From Roseburia porci (GTDB lineage Bacteria; Bacillota; Clostridia; Lachnospirales; Lachnospiraceae): a stretch of 41,123 nucleotides of DNA. A program made the translations under genes and the position numbers. Within the stretch, counting starts at the first letter, position 1. Every line of letters starts with the position of its first letter. The notes under the pieces are model-generated. The model worked only from the letters and a program-made list of their open reading frames with translations. It had not been told where the DNA came from and did not search any database. Positions 23,671-30,632 of this stretch are shown here, in pieces. Where the stretch lies: assembly GCF_009695765.1 (NCBI RefSeq), contig NZ_VUNI01000025.1, positions 1-41,123 on the forward strand. Direction: 5' to 3'.

Positions 23671-24390
23671 GGTGGTTATATGTGGTAATTCAAAGGTAAT
23701 ATACACACTATATTTGACGCATTTTGCTTATATCATAGCCGAAAATTCGGCTGTATTTATGACGCATTTATGTATTTTATAAAATTCATACATTTTGTTT
23801 TGGAAATTTCGGCAACCACAATATCTGGTGGTAATGGCTTTATCCGTACAGTTTATCAGGCATTTTGCTTATATTTGACGCATCTGGTATTAAAAACAGT
23901 ATCTAATATTGTACTATTAGGCACTGTTTTAATGGGTGCTACGGTATTTTCCCATTTTTCCGTAGAATTATGGGGTATCAGATGGGGATATAATCAGAAG
24001 AAACCGAAATTTCATGGGATTACATTCACTTGACTATCAATCAAATGAGTGTAAAATTGTGCAAAATGCTATATATTTATAGTGTTTATAATGCCTATAT
24101 TGTGCAAAAATACCAATTACCCCTAGTGTTAAAGCGGTCGAATAGCTAATCAAAAATTCCCCCACAGAGCAAAATTTGGCAGAACCGAATTATTCGGCAA
24201 GCTAGATTCCGAAAGTTTCGGAAGCCTTATTTGCAAGGTACATCCACAACCACCACGAAATCGTAGACGTTACACAGATAGTGTGTACCCTTAAACCGAT
24301 ATAGTCGGTTTAGACAATCATGGACTAATAGCCTTTTCAGAAATTTGAAAATTCTATTCAGATATGCACACAATGCACTTCCCACAAAAT
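23671..24390 (+). ncRNA. Non-coding hairpin-rich region (array 2), candidate structured RNA
   Basis: About 720 bases without a convincing gene but with at least eleven stem-loops: 23737-23752 (AGCCGAA/TTCGGCT), 23770-23793, 23815-23832, 23893-23930 (AAAACAGT/ACTGTTTT plus inner CTAATA/TATTAG), 23939-23965 (CTACGG/CCGTAG), 24020-24054 (13 pairs, two G-T), 24069-24082, 24185-24197 (CCGAA/TTCGG), 24207-24223 (TTCCGAA/TTCGGAA), 24271-24287, 24292-24312 (TAAACCGA/TCGGTTTA). CCGA/TCGG cores recur. The stretch around 23930-23975 (AATGGGTG, CCCATTTTT, ATTATGGGG) echoes boxes of array 1. It could be one large RNA or a set of units. An 87-codon frame at 23770-24033 has no ribosome site. Confidence 0.6.
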
Positions 24391-24392
24391 AG

Positions 24393-24421
24393 TGGTCAGT
24401 TCTTGCTATATATGGTATAAT
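24393..24421 (+). promoter_or_regulatory. Promoter of the cargo gene (extended -10)
   Basis: TATAAT (24416-24421) preceded by TGG, forming an extended -10, with TGGTCA (24393-24398) 17 bases upstream. A GGGGGA ribosome site and the ATG at 24450 follow. Confidence 0.7.
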
Positions 24422-24449
24422 TTAATAAAAATATATCGGGGGATAGCAA

Positions 24450-25085
24450 ATGAAACTTAGACCACAAGATACATTTGAAGCCACTTTATTTGATAAAGGT
24501 TCTGTTAAAATATTAGATGAGTATATCAAATCAAAGAAGCAGTATTTTTTTATAGATACTTGTTTTGATATTATACATATGGATAAAATATATAGGATTA
24601 ACTTCATTATAAGTAATAAGATTCCTGTTGATAAAAAAATTGTCGCTACTAATATTACGATGACTGAATTTAAAAAAATATATGGATATGAATACTGTGA
24701 CTGCGATCTACTTATAAATTACAGGAAAAGATTATCGACAGAAAACAGATGCTCAGTTCCTAAATTAAGTGTACCTGTTTTGGATTTTCTTGAATTATTT
24801 TATACTCATTTTCAGCAAAATTTGGAAAAGCAAAAATCAGAAGATGAAATTATACTTTTTGATAATCCAATATCTATAAATGCTCAATCAAGTAATAATA
24901 GAACAGGTTATGGCAATGAGTATTATTATGATATTTTAATGTATGAAGGAACTAAATATGGAGAGACAAGCCAGTTTCCTATTATTGGATATACAATATC
25001 TTTCTTTGGTGAAATAAGAAAAAACACTATTATTCATATAGATAAAGATGGTACATATTCTGAATGGTATTATAAACGAGAGTAA
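24450..25085 (+). CDS. Unknown cargo protein of element A with its own promoter (211 aa)
   Basis: A 211-residue soluble protein I do not recognise (MKLRPQDTFEATLFDKGSVK...). It has no membrane segment and no clear catalytic motif. A C-D-C-D run (EYCDCDLLINYRKR) lies at about 82-95, and the rest mixes beta and helix. It is flanked by its own extended -10 promoter and its own terminator, unlike the packaging genes around it, and is very AT-rich. That is the arrangement of a gene added to a prophage and expressed during lysogeny (a moron), for example for superinfection exclusion or host defence. The function is a guess from context only. Confidence 0.65.
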   Translation: MKLRPQDTFEATLFDKGSVKILDEYIKSKKQYFFIDTCFDIIHMDKIYRINFIISNKIPVDKKIVATNITMTEFKKIYGYEYCDCDLLINYRKRLSTENRCSVPKLSVPVLDFLELFYTHFQQNLEKQKSEDEIILFDNPISINAQSSNNRTGYGNEYYYDILMYEGTKYGETSQFPIIGYTISFFGEIRKNTIIHIDKDGTYSEWYYKRE

Positions 25086-25173
25086 AAATAAGGGAGAAAT
25101 ATAAATTGATAGTTTATTATAAATTGCGAAAGTAAAAGCAAATAAAAATTAAAATTATACACAACAACCCTAA

Positions 25174-25205
25174 GAGGATGCGAATTTTTTTCGTATCCTT
25201 TTTTA
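25174..25205 (+). terminator. Intrinsic terminator after the cargo gene
   Basis: GGATGCGAA pairs with TTCGTATCC (one G-T) around a short T-rich loop, then six T. Confidence 0.85.
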
Positions 25206-25233
25206 TTGCATATAATAAAGAAAGGAGACAACA

Positions 25234-25647
25234 ATGCAAGTATTAGATAGATTAAAGATGGAGTTATCCAATCAACAGTATTTCTCTGATGAGCAATACA
25301 TTCAGTTCCTTGCAGAGAACTCATTAACTCCAACAGATGAATATGATAAATCAACAATGCAGAAACCGTTACTGCTTACTGTAATAGACATATTTGAAGC
25401 GGTTGCAAATGATACCGACCTCATGCAGTCAATCAGTACAGAGTTTACAACAGTAGGTGCTGCATATAAATATATAGAGCAACGAATAGGACAAATCAAA
25501 GATAAGATAGCTTCAATTCCAGAGCCAGATGAGGAGTATTCTTGTTTCTCTCTGATGTATACAGATGGTAATGCTCAACCACCTAGACAGAATGTGGGCG
25601 GTAATATTTCATCTATTCCTAACTCAGAGATTGATTCATGGTTTTAG
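25234..25647 (+). CDS. Probable phage head-tail connector protein
   Basis: A 137-residue helical protein. The start (MQVLDRLKMELSNQQYFSDE) and the pattern of helices to about residue 95 resemble gp6-type head-tail connector or head-completion proteins, which sit under the portal. The C-terminal 40 residues are Pro/Asn-rich. It is followed after 12 bases by the fibre gene. AAGGAG lies 8 bases before the ATG. Similarity is by pattern and context; a different small virion protein is possible. Confidence 0.6.
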   Translation: MQVLDRLKMELSNQQYFSDEQYIQFLAENSLTPTDEYDKSTMQKPLLLTVIDIFEAVANDTDLMQSISTEFTTVGAAYKYIEQRIGQIKDKIASIPEPDEEYSCFSLMYTDGNAQPPRQNVGGNISSIPNSEIDSWF

Positions 25648-25659
25648 AAAGGAGCTTCA

Positions 25660-26541
25660 ATGGAATATTTAGACAGAGATGGTGGCAAATATCTTGCGAC
25701 CAAATTAAAATCTTATGTAGATAATAAGGTTACTGATTTACCTAGTGGAACAGTAGACCTTACTAATTACTATACTAAGGAAGAAACAGATCAGTTACTT
25801 GCTAATCTGCCTAGCGGTGGCACTGGTACAAAGGGTGACAAGGGTGATGCAGGTGTTGGAATTTCTTCTATTAAATCGGTCAACTATGAACTTATCATTA
25901 CGCTGACTGATGGCACAGTTCATAATCTTGGCAATGTACGTGGAGAAAAGGGCGCACGTGGAGAAAAAGGAGCACAGGGCGAAAAAGGTACTAATGGTAC
26001 TAATGGTGTATCTCCTACTGTTTCTGTTACTGAGACAACTAATGGACATACAGTTGCTATTACAGACGTTAATGGCACACAGAGTTTCAACATCCTTAAT
26101 GGCAAGGATGGTAAAGATGGTGCTAGTGGTGGTTCTTCTGGTGGTGGTTCAGCAATTACATATGCTTATGATACTGAGATTGCCACAGGTGAAACATGGG
26201 TAGATGGTAAGCCTATTTATCTTAAAGTGTTTCATATAAATGGTTCAAGTTCGCAACCATCATCAAGTATAATTTTCTCATCATACAAAGAACAAAACAA
26301 ATTTGCGGAAACCATTGTCTCAGTGACTCCACTGTGGAAAAGTGATACTCGTGTAATAACTGGTAATACTATAGACATTAGTGATATGGTATCAACTGTG
26401 ACAAGTGCTAATGACAATATTGTACAGAGAACACTAAATTGCTGGGTTGATAATGATACTAAATTTACAATAAACATTTCAAAAGGAAAAAGGGTATATT
26501 CTTATGGATGTGACGTTTTTGTAAAATATACAAAATTGTAG
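25660..26541 (+). CDS. Collagen-like fibre protein
   Basis: A 293-residue fibre. Residues about 30-50 carry the phage fibre motif LTNYYTKEETDQLL. Two collagen-like stretches of Gly-X-Y triplets lie at about 53-65 (GTKGDKGDAG) and 91-112 (GEKGARGEKGAQGEKGTNG), with a third short one at 148-165 (GKDGKDGASGGSSGGG). The C-terminal 125 residues form a beta-rich globular tip that could bind a host receptor. Collagen-like repeats trimerise fibres. With no tail genes in the element, it may be a head fibre or a small adsorption fibre. AAGGAG precedes the ATG. It is the last gene before the right att site. Confidence 0.8.
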   Translation: MEYLDRDGGKYLATKLKSYVDNKVTDLPSGTVDLTNYYTKEETDQLLANLPSGGTGTKGDKGDAGVGISSIKSVNYELIITLTDGTVHNLGNVRGEKGARGEKGAQGEKGTNGTNGVSPTVSVTETTNGHTVAITDVNGTQSFNILNGKDGKDGASGGSSGGGSAITYAYDTEIATGETWVDGKPIYLKVFHINGSSSQPSSSIIFSSYKEQNKFAETIVSVTPLWKSDTRVITGNTIDISDMVSTVTSANDNIVQRTLNCWVDNDTKFTINISKGKRVYSYGCDVFVKYTKL

Positions 26542-26570
26542 TTGACAATCTAAATCTGATGGTGTACTAT
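26542..26570 (+). promoter_or_regulatory. Promoter of the element A tRNA-Lys
   Basis: TTGACA (26542-26547) and TACTAT (26565-26570) with 17 bases between. It starts at the first base after the fibre stop codon and 95 bases before the tRNA. Confidence 0.75.
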
Positions 26571-26636
26571 AACGACATAGCGCAGATAGTTAAGCGTAAT
26601 AGAATCGGAAAAGTTAAGTGAGACTATTGATTTTCT

Positions 26637-26709
26637 TGGATATTAGCTCAGGTGGTAGAGCACTTGACTTTTAATCAAGTTGTCCGGGGTTCGAATCCCC
26701 GATGTCTCA
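26637..26709 (+). tRNA. tRNA-Lys (TTT), copy at the A/B junction
   Basis: Full-length copy of tRNA-Lys differing from 9860-9932 at two bases, both in the 5' part: T instead of G at position 1 (opposite C72, a mismatch) and G for T in the D loop. Anticodon TTT is intact. It has its own promoter at 26542 and terminator at 26724. The 5' part comes from element A. Confidence 0.85.
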
Positions 26710-26711
26710 TT
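26690..26711 (+). other. Middle attachment site core (A/B junction)
   Basis: Exact copy of the 22-bp core at 9913 and 31620. It serves as right end of element A and left end of element B. Confidence 0.88.
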
Positions 26712-26723
26712 AAGTAAAATTGT

Positions 26724-26757
26724 GGAAGTACCTAAAATTAGGCACTTCCGCTTTTTT
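26724..26757 (+). terminator. Intrinsic terminator after the junction tRNA-Lys
   Basis: GGAAGT...CCT (26724-26733) pairs with AGG...ACTTCC (26740-26749) with one A/C mismatch, then six T after GC. Confidence 0.8.
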
Positions 26758-26800
26758 ATGTCTAAATTTTTTGAGTAAGTAGTGAGTAAGTAATTTTTAC

Positions 26801-28072
26801 TTACAAACAAGCACACATTCCAGTTATTAAATCATCATCATCACTAATATTTTTATAATAAGAGTTGAAAGTTGTTTCAATGTTTTCATGTCCTGCAAAT
26901 TCCTGCACCGCCTTTTTATTGGCGAGGTTATCCAATAAACTGGAAATTACAGAGCGTCTTATTTTATGAGATGATTTTTTAATAATGTCTACTTTTTCAC
27001 AGTAAGAATATAAGCAGGTGTTAATTCGTTGTCTGTTAAAGTTGTGATTGCTTGCATTTACAAAGATGAAATCACTTTTTAACTTGTGGATTTTATTCCA
27101 TTCTTTGATTTTGTCTAAAATGCGTTTTGCTTCTGGTGTGAGTGGTAAAATTCGCTCGCCTGCCTGCGTCTTTGTATATTCTACAACTTCATGCACAGAG
27201 GATTTTGTTTTGTTTAAATCGTCATCATACACATCATAAATCACTTCTTGTCTTTGAATGTGAATAGTGCCTTTGCTGATGTCAGACCATTTTAAAGCAA
27301 CTAACTCGCCAACACGCAAACCCAACTGGAAACTTAACAGAATGGAATAAGGTACAGTATCGCCATAGTTTTCACTATCTTTTGTAATGTAATCACGAAG
27401 TAAGTCTCGTTCTTTGATTGTGAATACAACTTCTTCCCTTGCCTTTTTCTTTGGCTTTGCCAAATTAACAGTAGATACAGTTAAATCTCTCATAGGATTG
27501 ATGAGAATATATTTGCGTTCCACTGCATGAGCAAATGTTCCACGAAGTATCGTTTTTAAATTCTTATATGCCTGCTCGCCGAGTTTTTCATCAATAATCG
27601 TCTTTTGTAAGTATTCCCTTATTTGAAGTGCTTCAATGCTTTTAATTGGCTTCTTGGCAAAATTGCAATTAGGAATAAAGCGGTTGTAATCGGTCATGAG
27701 GCGTTGGAAACTTTGTGGCTTCACTTCGCTCTTATGTGCTTTTAACCATTCTTTACATACCATGTCAAAAGAGAGAGTTGTTTTCTGCTTATAATCTTCA
27801 TATATTTTGTTTTCAAGGTGTTCTCGCTTTTGGGCTGAAATCTTTCGTCGTCCGTCCTTTTTAGAATCATCTGCAACATAGGTCGTATAGTATGGTTTTC
27901 CGTCTATCTGTATTACAGAGATAGCATAAGGGTGGTTTTCTATAACTTTTCTTTTATTCATTTTTTCAACTAAATCAGCGAGTTCTTGTTTCTCGTCTGC
28001 TCCGAGTGTAACTCCGCTTTCAAGAATTTTCAAGAGTTCATTTTTTTCAAGTTCAGTTATAGAAATCACCAC
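26801..28072 (-). CDS. int: Tyrosine recombinase (integrase) of element B
   Basis: A 423-residue integrase of the Tn916/ICE type: an N-terminal arm-binding region, a core-binding domain (about 100-200) and a catalytic domain with Arg253 (LGLRVGELVAL), a Lys near 301 (YTKTQAGER), His369 and Arg372 (SHKIRRS), His395 (AGHENIETT) and Tyr405 or 406. It lies about 90 bases from the left att core and reads towards it. The start is uncertain: the longest frame begins with GTG at 28072, overlapping a GAAAGGTGG stretch that may be the ribosome site of a slightly later start. It shares the target with integrase A but not the subfamily. Confidence 0.92.
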   Translation of the reverse strand: MVISITELEKNELLKILESGVTLGADEKQELADLVEKMNKRKVIENHPYAISVIQIDGKPYYTTYVADDSKKDGRRKISAQKREHLENKIYEDYKQKTTLSFDMVCKEWLKAHKSEVKPQSFQRLMTDYNRFIPNCNFAKKPIKSIEALQIREYLQKTIIDEKLGEQAYKNLKTILRGTFAHAVERKYILINPMRDLTVSTVNLAKPKKKAREEVVFTIKERDLLRDYITKDSENYGDTVPYSILLSFQLGLRVGELVALKWSDISKGTIHIQRQEVIYDVYDDDLNKTKSSVHEVVEYTKTQAGERILPLTPEAKRILDKIKEWNKIHKLKSDFIFVNASNHNFNRQRINTCLYSYCEKVDIIKKSSHKIRRSVISSLLDNLANKKAVQEFAGHENIETTFNSYYKNISDDDDLITGMCACL

Positions 28073-28203
28073 CTTTCATTTTAGGATTTTTTTTGTCTTA
28101 CATATATAGCATGCAAGATAGAAAGAAAGTGTGGGACGTCTGTATAGCCAAAATGAAGCAATTTTGCCGAAGTATTTCGATAGATTAGAAAAAGAATCTG
28201 ACA

Positions 28204-28261
28204 AGGACAAGCCTTGTCCTACCGCCTTCAAAATGTACCGAGCCACTTCGTGCCATGGCAC
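28204..28261. promoter_or_regulatory. Two palindromes upstream of integrase B
   Basis: AGGACAAG (28204-28211) and CTTGTCCT (28213-28220) around one base, and the perfect 12-bp palindrome GTGCCATGGCAC (28250-28261). They lie between divergent genes and may be operators or recombinase arm sites. The rest of 28079-28324 shows nothing else I can name except a TATAAT at about 28292. Confidence 0.45.
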
Positions 28262-28324
28262 ATTTTTCAGTTGGTGCAAATTATGGGTATCTATGATATA
28301 ATCACTTTGTTGGAGGTGGGATTG

Positions 28325-28456
28325 ATGAAATACGATGGAAAAAGACAAAGACTAAATGCAATCTTTAAACAGATAGAGAAAGATATACATGATGGTATTT
28401 TTCACAAAGTAGTTATATTACATGATAAAGATGAACTGTTAAGAGTTTATGTGTAA
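28325..28456 (+). CDS. Small hypothetical protein (43 aa)
   Basis: A 43-residue basic protein (MKYDGKRQRLNAIFKQIEKD...) with GGAGG 7 bases before the ATG and a TATAAT about 30 bases upstream. Ten bases after its stop another small ORF starts. The two might be fragments of one gene, but the good ribosome site here argues for a real gene. No family recognised. Confidence 0.55.
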   Translation: MKYDGKRQRLNAIFKQIEKDIHDGIFHKVVILHDKDELLRVYV

Positions 28457-28465
28457 AGAACGGAT

Positions 28466-28678
28466 ATGTCCCCAATTCATTGGTATTCAGTACATAGCAC
28501 AGGGAATTTAAACTTTAAAGCTAGTAAACTCACTTTAAAGGAAACGAAAATAGAAGATTATAACGATTTTAAAATGATATATCATGGTAAGCCATATACA
28601 TTCATTTACGATGATATGACCTTACAAGAGATTTATAATAAGCACTTACAAGATTATAAAGATTATCTAGCAAAATAG
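28466..28678 (+). CDS. Small hypothetical protein (70 aa)
   Basis: A 70-residue ORF (MSPIHWYSVHSTGNLNFKAS...) with a central DYNDFKMIYHGKPYTFIYDD segment and a C-terminal helix. The ribosome site (AACGGA) is weak, and the distance to the preceding stop is 10 bases, so it is probably translated from the same message. No family recognised. It ends at a bidirectional terminator. Confidence 0.5.
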   Translation: MSPIHWYSVHSTGNLNFKASKLTLKETKIEDYNDFKMIYHGKPYTFIYDDMTLQEIYNKHLQDYKDYLAK

Positions 28679-28704
28679 GAATTGGTTGCCCAATTCCTAT
28701 TTGT
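28677..28704. terminator. Bidirectional terminator between convergent genes
   Basis: AGGAATTGG (28677-28685) pairs with CCAATTCCT (28690-28698), nine pairs, loop of four. T-rich sequence follows on the + strand. Confidence 0.7.
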
Positions 28705-28707
28705 CTT

Positions 28708-29460
28708 TTATCGGCTTCGTTCCATTTCTTCAAGAATGGCTCTTGCCTTTTGAATATTTCTTTCCTTTAACATGACCGCTTCCGCTAGTAGTTTGTTATA
28801 AAGTTCTACAAGGCGGTTATATTCTGCTGCTAACTTATTGATTTTATCATTGAGTTCTTTCTTTTCTCGTTCCTTTGCTTTTTTGTAGTCCGCAGGGTTT
28901 AATTTTCCCTGCCTTTGTGGAATGGATTCTCCTCTTTGCACATCAAAATTATGATGTTGCAATACTAGAGGGAGTTTGTCGTGTATGGACTTAATGAAAT
29001 CTCTTGTAATAAGCGTTTTGGAAGATAAACGGTTCTCTGATGTTATTAAGCAATAGTCAGCGTGTAGGTGCGGTCTTCCTATTTCATCGACATGACACAC
29101 CGCCTCAATTAGATTCTCATTGCCACCTAAACGAGAATCCATATAAGAAAGCACAAGTGTATTATAACTATCGAGTAATTCCAAGGGCAAATCTTCGGGA
29201 AATGTAAAGATGCATTCAACAATCCAATTACTGTCTCTTCTTACTCGGTTTCCGTTTGCTATCACTTTCTTTTGTATTAAGGCTTTACAATCGGCATATA
29301 AAGACTTCACGGGTGCTTTATATATTCGGTTATTACATGATAAGTTATTATCAATGTCAGGATTGCTTATGTGTTTTTTATGTAATCGTCTGTTATGTGC
29401 GTCAATTCCTTTTAATGCACCTGCTTTATAACATTGGCAATGAAAAGATAAAACTGCCAT
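28708..29460 (-). CDS. mobV: MobV-family relaxase (plasmid mobilisation protein)
   Basis: A 250-residue relaxase of the Mob_Pre/MobV type. Motif I is HNRR (residues 22-25) followed by NPDIDNNLSCNN; motif III is HVDEIGRPHLH with His123, Glu126, His131 and His133 as metal/catalytic residues. The C-terminal 60 residues are a Lys/Glu-rich coiled coil. It would nick oriT and lead one strand into a recipient through a helper's secretion channel. It is shorter than pMV158 MobM, so the C-terminal part is reduced. GGAGGGG lies 7 bases before the ATG. The candidate oriT and a 51-residue gene are directly upstream. Confidence 0.9.
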   Translation of the reverse strand: MAVLSFHCQCYKAGALKGIDAHNRRLHKKHISNPDIDNNLSCNNRIYKAPVKSLYADCKALIQKKVIANGNRVRRDSNWIVECIFTFPEDLPLELLDSYNTLVLSYMDSRLGGNENLIEAVCHVDEIGRPHLHADYCLITSENRLSSKTLITRDFIKSIHDKLPLVLQHHNFDVQRGESIPQRQGKLNPADYKKAKEREKKELNDKINKLAAEYNRLVELYNKLLAEAVMLKERNIQKARAILEEMERSR

Positions 29461-29481
29461 AATTCCCCTCCTTTCATCTGC

Positions 29482-29558
29482 GACCTTACAAGACCGCCTA
29501 TGCTTCTAAATCTTGTAAAGGTCTAACCCGCTATACCTTGGCAAGCAAGGTCGCGGGT
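29482..29558. other. Candidate oriT (two inverted repeats upstream of the relaxase gene)
   Basis: GACCTTACAAG (29482-29492) pairs with CTTGTAAAGGTC (29512-29523) with one bulged A. Then comes a nested hairpin, ACCCGC (29526-29531) with GCGGGT (29553-29558), enclosing CCTTG/CAAGG (29536/29546). Inverted repeats directly upstream of a mobV gene are the usual oriT arrangement. The nick site is not identified. Confidence 0.5.
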
Positions 29559-29562
29559 AAAA

Positions 29563-29718
29563 TCATCTTTCGTCATCGTCAAAAGTGTATGGTTTGTATT
29601 TTTCTACTAATTCCGTAAATTGTTCCGTACCATCGGAAGAACTGGAAGAAGCCTTTCTTTTACATTCTTCACGATAGCGGTTAATTTTACTGTCTAAACT
29701 TTCTTTATCTTCGTTCAT
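29563..29718 (-). CDS. Small acidic protein (51 aa), possible mobilisation accessory
   Basis: A 51-residue protein (MNEDKESLDSKINRYREECK...) with a Ser-rich middle (SSSSS) and an acidic end (FDDDE). A strong GAGGAGG site lies 8 bases before the ATG. It is transcribed towards the relaxase gene with only the candidate oriT between them, so a relaxosome or regulatory role is plausible. No known family recognised. Confidence 0.65.
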   Translation of the reverse strand: MNEDKESLDSKINRYREECKRKASSSSSDGTEQFTELVEKYKPYTFDDDER

Positions 29719-30262
29719 TCCTGCCACCTCCTCAATCTAAATATGCTTGTTGACTAGTAGCAAAAGCATAAAATTTTATACTTTTGAAAAATTTTCTCAC
29801 ATTTGAAATGAAATCGAGCATATTGTGAGTAGAAAGTCAAAATTACATAAAAGCAATGTTTAAAAACCTTTCATTTAACTCACAGAGAACACCATGCTTT
29901 TAATCACTGGACTTTCTCAGGGGAAGAACACGCACACGAAAAACAGTAATTCGGTTTCTTTGTTTCCCAGTGTGCATTTATTTGATTGCTGGCAATTTTA
30001 TATTTATTTCATTTGGTTATTAAAGGTATGCAACTTAATAGCTTATTTTCTGCTGTTCTTTTTTTGTCAAAAAACACCTTGAGAGCTCTAGAGCGTACAA
30101 GAGCGAGCAGAGGAAGATGAGCGTGAGAAACAATAGACGCTTGAGAGATTGAGCAGTTAAAAGAAAAAAGATTGCGTTAAGCCCGTTAGGGCTTCGCTTG
30201 CTACCAAGAACTTTCTTTTTGCTTCTTTTTCTTTAAGCATAACAATTTATGGAGGTTTAATA
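29719..30262. other. AT-rich non-coding stretch of element B
   Basis: No convincing gene. It contains an AT-rich segment (29750-30080) and a hairpin AAGCCC/GGGCTT (30179-30194) followed by pyrimidine-rich sequence, then the TGGAGG ribosome site of the gene at 30263. It may hold the promoters of the flanking divergent genes. Confidence 0.5.
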
Positions 30263-30565
30263 ATGCACGGAATAGAAAGAGTAGAAATAGAAGAACTTAA
30301 ACAAATCAATTTAAAGGAGTATTTACTCCAGTATGATAGAGCAAGTTATAGGGTTCGTAATAATGGAACAATCGTAAAAAAGGACAAATCGCACATCGTG
30401 ATATATGATGACCATAGTTATCAGTTCAACACCACCACGAAAGCATATAAAGACAATATCGGCACACTTCAAGTTTTATATGGATGGGGCTTCATGGAAG
30501 CAGTAAATCATTTAAGAAATTACAGAGATAAAAAAGAGATTCCAAAGTTTAATCTATTTGATTGA
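30263..30565 (+). CDS. Primase N-terminal-like (CHC2/DUF3991-type) small protein
   Basis: A 100-residue protein. The pattern INLKEYLLQYDRASYRVRNN followed by a HIVIYDDHSYQFN element and the closing FMEAVNHLRNYRDKK matches the small N-terminal domain of MobA-linked and ICE primase-like proteins (CHC2/DUF3991 region). The zinc-binding Cys and His residues are absent and no Toprim domain follows, so it is a stand-alone or shortened version without evident primase activity. GGAGG lies 8 bases before the ATG. It may help element replication or transfer. Confidence 0.6.
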   Translation: MHGIERVEIEELKQINLKEYLLQYDRASYRVRNNGTIVKKDKSHIVIYDDHSYQFNTTTKAYKDNIGTLQVLYGWGFMEAVNHLRNYRDKKEIPKFNLFD

Positions 30566-30632
30566 AGAAATGTTTTGGGGAATGTGGTAGAATAGAATCC
30601 GTTAAACAGATTTTAAAAGGGAAGGTGTAGAA

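Larger units (their letters stand above)
9913..26711 (+). mobile_element. Element A: integrated capsid-encoding element (tailless prophage or phage satellite)
   Basis: A 16.8-kb insertion in tRNA-Lys bounded by two copies of the 22-bp att core. All genes, including the integrase, read on the + strand. It carries integrase, scaffold, BhlA-type holin, N4-gp56 capsid, two small HTH proteins, DUF5659 proteins, small and large terminase, SPP1-like portal, connectors and a collagen-like fibre. I find no tape measure, tail tube, baseplate, endolysin, primase or polymerase. About 3.3 kb is non-coding and rich in hairpins. The size and the head-only gene set resemble capsid-forming phage-inducible islands that borrow tails from a helper, but a decayed prophage or a phage of unknown type is also possible. 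Confidence 0.85.

Noticed and set aside
23770-24033. 87-codon hydrophobic reading frame inside array 2
   Set aside because: No ribosome site, it overlaps at least five hairpins, and its composition looks like chance translation of AT-rich DNA.
28076-28348. 90-codon minus-strand frame upstream of integrase B, in the position of an excisionase
   Set aside because: No ribosome site, no HTH pattern, and it runs through the two palindromes and the promoter of the + strand gene.
29894-30082. 62-codon frame in the AT-rich stretch of element B
   Set aside because: Low-complexity hydrophobic translation without a ribosome site.
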